A stretch of 64,000 nucleotides of DNA from Moraxellaceae bacterium (GCA_004173455.1 SECL01000008.1:35409-99408); one strand, 5' to 3'; shown: positions 28,936-37,067, numbered from the stretch's first letter. Numbers and translations are program-made. Notes: generated by a model from the letters alone, not told the origin.

Positions 28936-29231
28936 TTTATTTCCTTCCGTTTTGTTGTTGAGTATTCACGATATGCTTATCAAAAAGCCAAATCAAACAA
29001 TTAATTAATTTATTAAAAAAATAGTTGACTAATAAAATTTGGCAAATTCAATGTATAAAGAACAATATTAATATAAATGCAATTAATAATATTAAATTAC
29101 CTGCAAAAAAGAAAACCCCAAAACAATATTTCATGGTTCACCGCAATGCCTTGTTGGCCAGTCAATAATTATTTGTGACAGTCACACTTAATTAGGTTAA
29201 AATTTATGCTCTATACAGCAAGAAGCAAAAT

Positions 29232-29474
29232 ATGGAAAAGGATAAATACACAGCGGATCTCTTTAAAAATCCGGTTGGCCGGCCGCGCAAGCTGGATAAA
29301 ACTGGCAAGCCACCAGCACAACGCAAAAAAGATCAGCGCGATCGGCTTACGCTACGTGCAGCAGCTGGTGACTTTAGCCAGTCTGTTTGCCTGCATGTGC
29401 TCAACAATAAGCAGCTAAGAGAAAAATATGGTGTGCTGGCCTGCCAAGAGTTGGAAAAATTATTAAGTAAATAA
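29232..29474 (+). CDS. Small basic protein with AT-hook-like GRPRK motif
   Basis: MEKDKYTADLFKNPVGRPRKLDKTGKPP...; plus strand, preceded by TGTGACAGTCACA. Confidence 0.6.
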   Translation: MEKDKYTADLFKNPVGRPRKLDKTGKPPAQRKKDQRDRLTLRAAAGDFSQSVCLHVLNNKQLREKYGVLACQELEKLLSK

Positions 29475-29544
29475 AAAATGCCGACTACTGCCCGTTTCAA
29501 ACAGTAGCCGGCTGGTGCAATACGCTCACCCAAGCACAAACTAT

Positions 29545-29718
29545 TTATCCGACTTTTTGACTGGCCAGCTTTCGTCGTAATTGTTGTAATAGATCCATCG
29601 CTGCATAAAATTTATTGTCCATCTCGGCCAGCTGCTCTGGTGTCTTGCTGGCGCGGGAACATGAACCCAAATGATCAAGTTCAGCCTTGGCCTGCCGGAT
29701 CTGCTCAAGTAGTGACAT
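29545..29718 (-). CDS. Small hypothetical protein
   Basis: MSLLEQIRQAKAELDHLG, SD AAAAGGAC before ATG 29718. Confidence 0.55.
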   Translation of the reverse strand: MSLLEQIRQAKAELDHLGSCSRASKTPEQLAEMDNKFYAAMDLLQQLRRKLASQKVG

Positions 29719-29801
29719 ATAAAAGTCCTTTTCTATAGACGTAAAAAAACCCACCGGAGTGGGTTTTTGATAAATATTAAGTAGCTAAGAGCTTTGACAC
29801 T

Positions 29802-30083
29802 CTATTCTTGAGTGATCATATAAAGCTCATCACCAAATAAAACTTTACGCCCAGCAATCAGATTACCCACCTCAAGGGTTTCTTTTGAAATAGGGTCTTT
29901 TGCAAATTCGCCTTTATTATTAACAGCACTAAATATTCCCTTGTGATTAACCATTGAATATCCTTTGGCTGTTGTCCAAGGAACAACTTCCGTTTTTCTG
30001 GTCAAAACTTCTATTTCACGCGTTTTTAAGTTTTTTGCTTGAATCGGCCGCATTTTTGATTGCTCATTATTGTCAATGAGCAA
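29802..30083 (-). CDS. Hypothetical protein (start may be ATG 30053)
   Basis: Intact ORF; the track start is TTG inside a long inverted repeat. Confidence 0.5.
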   Translation of the reverse strand: MLIDNNEQSKMRPIQAKNLKTREIEVLTRKTEVVPWTTAKGYSMVNHKGIFSAVNNKGEFAKDPISKETLEVGNLIAGRKVLFGDELYMITQE

Positions 30084-30245
30084 TCAAAAATGCTTTGTCC
30101 CAATAATCAAATTTTTCTAAAGGTATAAAAAAAGCCCGACCTTTAGAGGGAACCGGGCTATTAAGCGTGCTGGCCTTGATTTACACAAAATGCCAGTTTT
30201 ACATAAAACTACACCCTAAATTAACAAAAAGCAAACTTTATTTTA

Positions 30246-30698
30246 CTAAAGGCACCCAGTGCGCTTTTTAAAGTACTCCAGCGCCTTTTTCTGCTTTTTC
30301 CGAGCTGCTGCAAGCGTGCATTGTTCCATTATTGATAGCGCCTTATCAGTCCACTCATGCTCATAGCGTAGGATTAAATACCAAGCACAACGGCTTTCTT
30401 CCAGATCAATTCTGGCCAGCATTTCATGCAATACCTTACTGACTGCCCTAGCCTCAATATCATTAATTTGCAGATCTGGACGGATTGGTGTGGCCTGCCT
30501 AACTTTCTTTGTATCGGCCTTATCAATCATTACGGCCAATGGTGAACTGTCACCACCCCCTGCACCAGCCTGACCATAAGTCGGTGTATTAAGCCACACC
30601 CCATACTGAATAACCCAGTCCGCTGCACTAAACCGCTTCCAGTTGACTGCCTGCAACACGTGTAACCGCTTATCCGTCCCCATAACAACCACCCCCAA
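30246..30698 (-). CDS. Possible late antiterminator (Q position)
   Basis: Location between replication and late genes; basic 150-aa protein. Assignment is positional only. Confidence 0.4.
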   Translation of the reverse strand: MGVVVMGTDKRLHVLQAVNWKRFSAADWVIQYGVWLNTPTYGQAGAGGGDSSPLAVMIDKADTKKVRQATPIRPDLQINDIEARAVSKVLHEMLARIDLEESRCAWYLILRYEHEWTDKALSIMEQCTLAAARKKQKKALEYFKKRTGCL

Positions 30699-30703
30699 AG
30701 TAG

Positions 30704-31117
30704 TTAAACTTCCCTGATCTCAATACCGTGCACCGATGCCATTAAATGTTTCTTTTGCCTGTACGCTGGCAAACGTCGCGTGGCCTTACTTTTCACATCC
30801 TCAACGATTTTTAGTCCATCCTTAAAATAAACAAAATCAGCGATATAACGCATGGCTGGTTTTTTCCGGCCATCAAGTACCACTGAATCCACCAAAACAA
30901 ATACCACTTGAAGCTGCAAATCTTGAATCTGGCCAGTACGCTCCAGTAGTTTTAGACCCTGATAGTGCTTACCCTCTTTTTTTGAATCAAAGGTATGGCC
31001 ATCAATTTCTATTTTCTGGTTTTTGTACTTGGATGGTTTGGCTGGCTTAACTGCTGTACCCGCTTTAACTGGCTGGCCAAAGCGTCGCCGGTACTCCTCC
31101 ATAGACATGCTGGTCAA
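30704..31117 (-). CDS. DUF1064-like predicted nuclease
   Basis: KYKNQKIEIDGHTFDSKKEGKHYQGLKLLERTGQIQDLQLQVVF...YIADFVYFKDGLKIVEDVKSKATR. Confidence 0.85.
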   Translation of the reverse strand: MTSMSMEEYRRRFGQPVKAGTAVKPAKPSKYKNQKIEIDGHTFDSKKEGKHYQGLKLLERTGQIQDLQLQVVFVLVDSVVLDGRKKPAMRYIADFVYFKDGLKIVEDVKSKATRRLPAYRQKKHLMASVHGIEIREV

Positions 31118-31311
31118 TCTTTTACCCCTATACCCCGTAACTGGCTTTTAACGGCAACGATGGCGGTTTGTTGTAGTTCGTAAATGTGATAGTCACTTAA
31201 ATTTTCTTCAGCACAGCGCTGTTTAAACATTTCTCGCGCTTCCCGTGCTGCCAGTTCCATCCGTGCAAGCATCAGGGCAGATCCTGCTAATGCGTCGCTG
31301 ATTTGTCTCAT
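31114..31311 (-). CDS. Hypothetical protein
   Basis: Overlaps neighbours in operon fashion. Confidence 0.5.
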   Translation of the reverse strand: MRQISDALAGSALMLARMELAAREAREMFKQRCAEENLSDYHIYELQQTAIVAVKSQLRGIGVKD

Positions 31312-32753
31312 GCTGCACCTGACTTGGCCCGTGAGGCGGCTATATCCTGTTTTTTCTGTTCAGTGGCGAGTGTGTGATAAATGGTGGCCATCACCACGTC
31401 ACGGTCTGCGCTGCGCTCTTTGGCCATTGCATCAATGCGCTCTGGCGTAAAAGAGCTATCCAGCTGCTGGATCTGTTTTAAGGTGTGCTTATCACCCGTA
31501 GACCAAACACCACCTGTTGATGGCAATGTCTTTTTTTCAACAGAAGTTGAGGACTGGTTATTGCCCTGTTTACGCTCGTTGGCCAGCCGCTTGGCACAAT
31601 CGAACTCAGTTTCACCCACCTTGGCATATTTCTGCACATCGTCTTTAGAAATACCAAAATAGGTGTTATTAGGATCTGGTTTAAAAGATGATTGTTTATA
31701 TTGTGGCTGTCGTGCTGCTTTCTGCTGCTTATCACCAATCCAGTTCACCAGTTTGCCAGTACGGTTGTTATCGCTCATCACCGGCTGATCATCGTAATGT
31801 GGGTTAAATGTGACAAGGGTTTGCAGTAAAACTTCCTGCGTCACTGGTTTATGGCCAGCCATTTGCAATTTGGCATTAAGCAGGCCTAAACGTGGTGTCC
31901 AGCCTAGCTCCGGAGTTTGAAAATAATCGGGCTGTTGTGCCTGCTGGCCAGCATCGTCAGGGTTTGTTTTATTTTTTTTAGAAGCAGAATCTAAATCTAA
32001 ATCTTGTTCTAAATCTAAATCTCCCCCCTTTCCCCCCTCATTTGTGACGCTTGAACCTGTCACATGTGACGCTTTAGGTGTCACACCATCCGTCACACCG
32101 TCACATTGGGCGTCACTGCCGTCACATGTGACGTTTTCAGGTGTCACATGTGACGCGTCACTATTATTATGTGACGCGTCACTTTTTGAATTACTGTCCT
32201 GCTGCTGTTTTAACAAACGCTCGCGGTCACGTTTACGCTGCATACGCTCAGCACTGGATGACCGCCTTTTAACTGTTGGTGGTGTAGTATGTTGGTCAGT
32301 GTTTGCTGGTGCACCTGAAGGAATATTTTGGCCAGTAGGTACAGTAGCTGGCTTAGGTTCGGCCAGTAGCTCATTGGTCAATAGTGGGCAATAGTAGCGG
32401 TCATCACTGCACAGGATAAATGCAGACTCTAAGACAGACTGCACAACATGCTTGGCCAGCATATAGGCTTTAGCGTATCCCTTGGCCAGTGGATCAGGTA
32501 ACTTAAATCCAGCAGTTTTAACCAGGTGTGGCATATCATTGGGTAATGAGGCAAAAGGATACTGGCGTGCTGCATGACAGATCAGCCGGGTTAATGCGCC
32601 CTGGGCTTCCAGTGACAATGCAGTAATTTCCGGATCTAGCAAATACTCCACATGCGCAAACTTACACCAGGGAAAACTGGTCTGGTCTGCACTGGTGAGT
32701 GGTTCCGGTAAATCTTGCATACTAATGTCCATAAATTTTGAATACGCGTTCAT
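31308..32753 (-). CDS. Replisome organiser: DUF1376-like N-terminus, disordered linker, DnaT-like C-terminal domain
   Basis: FAHVEYLLDPEITALSLEAQGALTRLICHAARQYPFASLP; PDYFQTPELGWTPRLGLLNAKLQMAGHKPVTQEVLLQTLVTFNPHYDDQPVMSDNNRTGKLVNWIGDKQ. Confidence 0.7.
   Translation of the reverse strand: MNAYSKFMDISMQDLPEPLTSADQTSFPWCKFAHVEYLLDPEITALSLEAQGALTRLICHAARQYPFASLPNDMPHLVKTAGFKLPDPLAKGYAKAYMLAKHVVQSVLESAFILCSDDRYYCPLLTNELLAEPKPATVPTGQNIPSGAPANTDQHTTPPTVKRRSSSAERMQRKRDRERLLKQQQDSNSKSDASHNNSDASHVTPENVTCDGSDAQCDGVTDGVTPKASHVTGSSVTNEGGKGGDLDLEQDLDLDSASKKNKTNPDDAGQQAQQPDYFQTPELGWTPRLGLLNAKLQMAGHKPVTQEVLLQTLVTFNPHYDDQPVMSDNNRTGKLVNWIGDKQQKAARQPQYKQSSFKPDPNNTYFGISKDDVQKYAKVGETEFDCAKRLANERKQGNNQSSTSVEKKTLPSTGGVWSTGDKHTLKQIQQLDSSFTPERIDAMAKERSADRDVVMATIYHTLATEQKKQDIAASRAKSGAA
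32040..32183. repeat. Iteron-like cluster of GTCAC/GTGAC palindromes (candidate origin)
   Basis: GTCACATGTGAC at 32059, 32121, 32143; GTGACGCGTCAC at 32150 and 32171; 14 GTSAC words in about 140 bp. Confidence 0.7.
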
Positions 32754-33013
32754 GGGTTACCATCCTTGGCAAACTGGGACAATACAGTGCTGCCGCCGTT
32801 CTGGACTGACCACTGTATTTCCTGGTCAATATCCTTAATATGCTGGAGGTTGTCCCGGTGCCAACGTGCCAGTTCCTTTTGATGATCACGGCTATAACGC
32901 TGGCTGTTCCGGTCATTATTAATTTTGACGCATGCCGCACAGTGCTTATTGCTGGTGTAAAACTCATGGCCACCACATTTACGGCAAGGTTTCTCGCGGC
33001 GGTAAGTCGTCAT
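32750..33013 (-). CDS. Small Cys-rich (zinc-finger/HNH-like) protein
   Basis: KPCRKCGGHEFYTSNKHCAACVKINNDRNSQRYSRDHQKE. Confidence 0.6.
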   Translation of the reverse strand: MTTYRREKPCRKCGGHEFYTSNKHCAACVKINNDRNSQRYSRDHQKELARWHRDNLQHIKDIDQEIQWSVQNGGSTVLSQFAKDGNP

Positions 33014-33174
33014 GCAGCACGCCCCTTGACGCTACGGCGACGTGCAAGGTCACGGCAAGAATGCTGGCCAACGGTCAATTTTCCGGAATTAGTGGCTGGA
33101 CGGATCTGGTCACCAGCTGACTGGAACTGTTCCACCTGGTAGTTAATTGCAGGTTTAACAGGATGCCTTAACAT
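33010..33174 (-). CDS. Small basic protein (54 aa)
   Basis: Own translation MLRHPVKPAINYQVEQFQSAGDQIRPATNSGKLTVGQHSCRDLARRRSVKGRAA*, stop overlaps the next ATG (ATGA). Confidence 0.5.
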   Translation of the reverse strand: MLRHPVKPAINYQVEQFQSAGDQIRPATNSGKLTVGQHSCRDLARRRSVKGRAA

Positions 33175-33812
33175 TGGGCACCTCCGGGCAGATACTCCGG
33201 ATCGATGTCACACCAGCATTGACCCATGGTTGAGTACATCAGTGGTGATGGTGCCCAGATCGGGGTCACACTATCCATGTGCTGATGAACATATCGAGTG
33301 GCCGTAGCGATTTCCAACATGCGGCCAATAATGGACTGAATGCTGCCCACCTGATTGGTGGCCACGGATCCAGCTAAGCCCTTTTGAGTGAAATTGACTT
33401 GATCACCCACGTAGTAGCGGCGGTAGCAGTGCGGGATGCCTTTAAATTTCTTGCATGTCATACAGAAAAATTTGTCTGATATGGAGAGTTCTTTGGCGGC
33501 TGGCTCTGGATCTGGCTGTGCAATCACCGGTTTAACAAAAGAGGAATTGCACACAATCAGGCCGAGTGCCCTTAGATTTTCCTCAATCATCTTGGCTTTC
33601 TCTATGCCTGCCCAACTGTAAGGAAATCCAAAATGCTCACGCATCGAATCACGCCACTCGCTACGGAGTACTGCGGCATTTTTCACGTCATAGCCACGCT
33701 TGGCCAGATTCTCCCGGCAATGCTCAAACATGGCTTTGAGCATGTTCATGGCACGGTCGTGGTAACGCTCGGTTTCCAGCAGCTTGAGCTGGGGAATGGG
33801 TGCAGTATTCAT
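33168..33812 (-). CDS. Phage protein of the early operon
   Basis: MNTAPIPQLKLLETERYHDRAMNMLKAMFEHCRENLAKRGYDVK; overlaps the upstream gene. Confidence 0.55.
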   Translation of the reverse strand: MNTAPIPQLKLLETERYHDRAMNMLKAMFEHCRENLAKRGYDVKNAAVLRSEWRDSMREHFGFPYSWAGIEKAKMIEENLRALGLIVCNSSFVKPVIAQPDPEPAAKELSISDKFFCMTCKKFKGIPHCYRRYYVGDQVNFTQKGLAGSVATNQVGSIQSIIGRMLEIATATRYVHQHMDSVTPIWAPSPLMYSTMGQCWCDIDPEYLPGGAQC

Positions 33813-34288
33813 AATGACCATCCTTTGGCAGTGCCTAACTGAACAATATTTAGAACAAAGAAAAATACGGCACCGGCACGCCACCACCAGCGGCTATTAC
33901 ACTTATGGATATTTTTCTCGGCCAGTCGCATGACACGATCCTGACATGCGGTGAGCAATACCTTGGTGTTGCTGCATTTTGGGCAATCCGGTGTTTTATC
34001 AAAATTGGCAGTTAGTGCCGTTTCCAGTGCCTGATGCAGGTCGCGTAGTTCACAGGTCACGGTAAACAGGCTGTTTTTTTGAATACCGGCATATTGCTGC
34101 ACACCGACAGGTGCCCAGTGGCCATCCTGATGCAGGCGGAACCGGCTGTCGTAGTAATGGGTGATACGCTCATGGGCAAGCATGTACTGCGCCACGTATT
34201 CAGTGCCCACCGGTGCCTGCTTGCGGATCTGGTGAGCTGCTGCCCGTCCACCCAGATTCGCTATTAATTGACTTGCTTCTATACTCAT
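33809..34288 (-). CDS. Phage protein of the early operon
   Basis: 159 aa intact ORF with CPKCSNTKVLLTAC. Confidence 0.55.
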   Translation of the reverse strand: MSIEASQLIANLGGRAAAHQIRKQAPVGTEYVAQYMLAHERITHYYDSRFRLHQDGHWAPVGVQQYAGIQKNSLFTVTCELRDLHQALETALTANFDKTPDCPKCSNTKVLLTACQDRVMRLAEKNIHKCNSRWWWRAGAVFFFVLNIVQLGTAKGWSL

Positions 34289-34302
34289 GGTTAAATTCCT
34301 TT

Positions 34303-34380
34303 CGACTTGCTGTATTTGTTCGTTACTCGCAATAACGAATGCCTAAAAGCCCTTGCTGTTTTCAGTGAGGGCTTTTTTGT
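34303..34380 (+). ncRNA. Candidate antisense-oriented short RNA (OOP-like position)
   Basis: TTGACT-N17-TTAAAT at 34268-34296, hairpin TTCGTTA/TAACGAA, then AAAGCCCTTGCTG-TTTT-CAGTGAGGGCTTT with T6. Confidence 0.3.
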
Positions 34381-34430
34381 TGCCCACTGTTTTGCTGGTA
34401 TGGTTTGCGGTCGGAATAGTGCGCATCGTT

Positions 34431-34679
34431 TTATTCGTTCCCTGTTAAGCCAAAAATCTTTTGTCTAATCTTCGTCTCGTGTTCAATTTGCTCAAGGTGC
34501 GGAATGATTAGAGTTTCAAAGGTGTACTCACTGGCTCCCTGGCCTGCCCGCTGGCAATCGGCCAGACCAACCAGACGATCCTTTACAGCCTGTGGCATGT
34601 GTACGGTGATTGAGGCATCTTTCTTGCCCCGCGCGACTTGGCGCATGTTGTTTCCCCTGTTGCGGCGTCCTTTGCCCAT
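34431..34679 (-). CDS. Small regulatory protein candidate in cII position
   Basis: MGKGRRNRGNNMRQVARGKKDASITVHMPQAVKDRLVGLADCQ; RHH-like. Confidence 0.5.
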   Translation of the reverse strand: MGKGRRNRGNNMRQVARGKKDASITVHMPQAVKDRLVGLADCQRAGQGASEYTFETLIIPHLEQIEHETKIRQKIFGLTGNE

Positions 34680-34698
34680 GGTGATTCCATCCAGTTGG

Positions 34699-34938
34699 TT
34701 AGACGCTGGCTGACTCTCGAAGTTCAATCCAAATATCAGGATAGGACTCGGGAAAAAGTTCTTTACGAGTGCAAATACCCCGATCCTCTGCAATTACTGC
34801 TAATCGGATTTTTTTATCAGTCGGGATTGATTTCCAGCCGCTGACTGATGGCGGTCTGATACCTAAAAGATTGGCAACAGCTACACACCCACCCAGTACT
34901 TCAATTAATTGGGCATCTGACATTTGATTGGCTGCCAT
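34699..34938 (-). CDS. Cro/YdaS-like HTH regulator
   Basis: LIEVLGGCVAVANLLGIRPPSVSGWKSIPTDKKIRLAVIAED; divergent from CI. Confidence 0.8.
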   Translation of the reverse strand: MAANQMSDAQLIEVLGGCVAVANLLGIRPPSVSGWKSIPTDKKIRLAVIAEDRGICTRKELFPESYPDIWIELRESASV

Positions 34939-34967
34939 AGCAGTACTCCTAATAATCTAATCCATTA

Positions 34968-35030
34968 TTAGGTATTCCTTATAATTAATCAATAGGAATG
35001 CCTAATTTTATTCATGTTAGGATTTCCTAA
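34968..35030. promoter_or_regulatory. CI/Cro operators, TTAGGN4CCTAA class
   Basis: TTAGGTATTCCTTA 34968, ATAGGAATGCCTAA 34992, TTAGGATTTCCTAA 35017. Confidence 0.8.
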
Positions 35031-35848
35031 TGAAAACACTTGCTGAACGTCTAAAATTTGCAATGGAAACCGCCACACCTAAGAAAGTAAGGGGTGTGGA
35101 TCTCGCTCGCGCTGTAGGAGTAAAGCCGCCCTCTGTGAGTGATTGGCTCTCTGGAAAATCGAAAAAAATGGAAGGAGAGAATCTCTTAAAAGCATCTAAA
35201 TGCTTAGGAGTTAATCCAACTTGGTTAGCCAACGGCCAAGGCGAAATGCGCCCTTTATCCCAATCCCAAACCTTAGGCACCATGACCCAAAACCAGTCTG
35301 GCCAATCTTCGAGTGAACCTCAGTTATTCACGCAAATTGATAAAAATTTCAGAATGGCTCACATCAGGTTTAGTAAGCCTGATGGCAGTAGACCAACCGT
35401 TAAAATTCCTGTTTATCGTGATGTGAAAGCAGCTTGTGGTGACGGGTTTGAAAATTTTTTAGAAGATCCCAGTGATCATGTCGAAATGGAACCAATGGTT
35501 TTAAAGATGCTGGGTATTGAGTGCAAACCCGAGAATTTAAAAATTATTTATTCTGTTGAAGATAGTATGTGGCCTACTGTACCTCATGATAAACCTCTAT
35601 TTATAGATGTATCCGATCGCGATCCTAGCGCCATAAAGAGCGGTAAAATTTATGTATTTACCTACGCCTATGGATGCCGCATGAAACGAATATTTATGGG
35701 CTACAACGAAGATGAAAATAAAAGAAATATACGGCTGGCCAGTGATAACCCTGATAAAAATGAATATCCAGATGAGTGGATCACTAAAGAACAGCTTAAT
35801 GAAATTAACTTTATTGGTCGCTTAGTTTGGACTGGTAAGGAACTCTAA
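35030..35848 (+). CDS. CI-like repressor, HTH plus S24 peptidase-like domain
   Basis: VRGVDLARAVGVKPPSVSDWLSGKSKKMEGENLLKASKCLGVNPTWLANGQG; C-terminal VEDSMWPTVPHDKPLFID. Confidence 0.9.
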   Translation: MKTLAERLKFAMETATPKKVRGVDLARAVGVKPPSVSDWLSGKSKKMEGENLLKASKCLGVNPTWLANGQGEMRPLSQSQTLGTMTQNQSGQSSSEPQLFTQIDKNFRMAHIRFSKPDGSRPTVKIPVYRDVKAACGDGFENFLEDPSDHVEMEPMVLKMLGIECKPENLKIIYSVEDSMWPTVPHDKPLFIDVSDRDPSAIKSGKIYVFTYAYGCRMKRIFMGYNEDENKRNIRLASDNPDKNEYPDEWITKEQLNEINFIGRLVWTGKEL

Positions 35849-35866
35849 GTAAAAGGAACTATAACC

Positions 35867-36166
35867 ATGATTGCAACCCTCAATAAAACCAAAACTGCGC
35901 TAAGCATTAACAAACAAGAGTTTAAAGGAGCACTTGCTAAAATTGGCGATGGCGTTGACAAGCAAGTCGCATCACTCAAAAAGAATAAGCAAAGCTATGA
36001 TGCTGGCGAAATGGCCAAAGAGGTAATTAATGAAGCAAATATTTTTGAGGCAATTATCGAAGGCTTTAACGAAGCAGAAGGCACTAATTTAAAGCTATCG
36101 GATATAAGCAATCTGGGGCAAGCCCAAAACTGGATAGACGAGTTTTTAGAAAAATATCGTACTTAA
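35867..36166 (+). CDS. Hypothetical protein downstream of CI
   Basis: SD AAAGGAAC, close spacing to the CI gene. Confidence 0.6.
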   Translation: MIATLNKTKTALSINKQEFKGALAKIGDGVDKQVASLKKNKQSYDAGEMAKEVINEANIFEAIIEGFNEAEGTNLKLSDISNLGQAQNWIDEFLEKYRT

Positions 36167-36235
36167 AACCCTCGAATTCGATGGAACTTGATAAGCCGCG
36201 AACCCAGCGTGGCCTTTGACTGGGTGGGGATAGTG

Positions 36236-36754
36236 ATGAGTTTTAATTTTATTGATTTAAATAATGATATTAGAGAGCTTATGCTCCAAGAGATCCATGC
36301 AGATATTGATCAGAACAATCTTTATTTTAGTCCAAGGTTGAGTGCTGAAGGGGTAAGAAATTATCCAGACTTACTCATCAAGGCTGCAACAGCTCATAAT
36401 GAAGTTTGGCTGGCCAATCAAATTAATCAATATGGCCAGTTAAATACTCAGGAAATAACCCGGGGTGGCGTTAGAAAGAAAGTTCCTGTTAATGCGGCAC
36501 ACACTATGGCTGATGGAGAGTTTAATAGATTTTACATTAGAGCCGTTTGCTTGCTCGCCATTGAAAAAGAAATGGATCTTGAGGTTTACAGGGCTAAACT
36601 TGTAGAAACCTCAAGAAGTGCCTCAATGCGGAAAATTGGAGAGTTTGTATCTCCTGAAAAATTACTAAATGATTTAAGGTCTAACATAGGAATTGATACT
36701 GCTCTGGGTTTGCCAGCTGGCCCTAATTCAGGGTTGTGCGTAAAACTGGTTTAA
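36236..36754 (+). CDS. Conserved protein of unknown function
   Basis: MSFNFIDLNNDIRELMLQEIHADIDQNNLYFSPRLSAEGVRNYPDLLIKAATAHNEVWLANQI...; start at ATG 36236. Confidence 0.65.
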   Translation: MSFNFIDLNNDIRELMLQEIHADIDQNNLYFSPRLSAEGVRNYPDLLIKAATAHNEVWLANQINQYGQLNTQEITRGGVRKKVPVNAAHTMADGEFNRFYIRAVCLLAIEKEMDLEVYRAKLVETSRSASMRKIGEFVSPEKLLNDLRSNIGIDTALGLPAGPNSGLCVKLV

Positions 36755-36960
36755 TACCAGTCAAAAGCGATCATGCCGTTTTCATTTTGAAGGCGGTATC
36801 CAGCGCTATTCATTTCTTTTTCGACTGGCACCAGACAGGGCTGATCTTTAGTTTCACCATCATCATCCAATACAGTAGTTATATAAATTCCATGTTTTAA
36901 GGTTAGATCTGTTAACTCAGTCAAAAAAACTTCAATTTTATCTTTGCTAATTCCGCTCAT
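36751..36960 (-). CDS. Hypothetical protein
   Basis: Intact ORF convergent to CI operon. Confidence 0.5.
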   Translation of the reverse strand: MSGISKDKIEVFLTELTDLTLKHGIYITTVLDDDGETKDQPCLVPVEKEMNSAGYRLQNENGMIAFDWY

Positions 36961-37029
36961 AACCTTTCCCCTATACCCGACCCTGTGTCGGGTTTCTTTT
37001 TTTAATATAGCAGAAAAATAAGAAATATA

Positions 37030-37067
37030 TTAGGCAAACCTATTTACTTTTAATTAGGTTTGCCTAA
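37030..37067. promoter_or_regulatory. Second operator pair of TTAGGN4CCTAA class
   Basis: TTAGGCAAACCTAT 37030, TTAGGTTTGCCTAA 37054, overlapping a possible plus-strand promoter (TTTACT-N17-AATAAT). Confidence 0.7.

Noticed and set aside
32040-32183. GTCAC repeats as a CRISPR array
   Set aside because: Short palindromes with irregular spacing inside a coding region; no repeat-spacer periodicity
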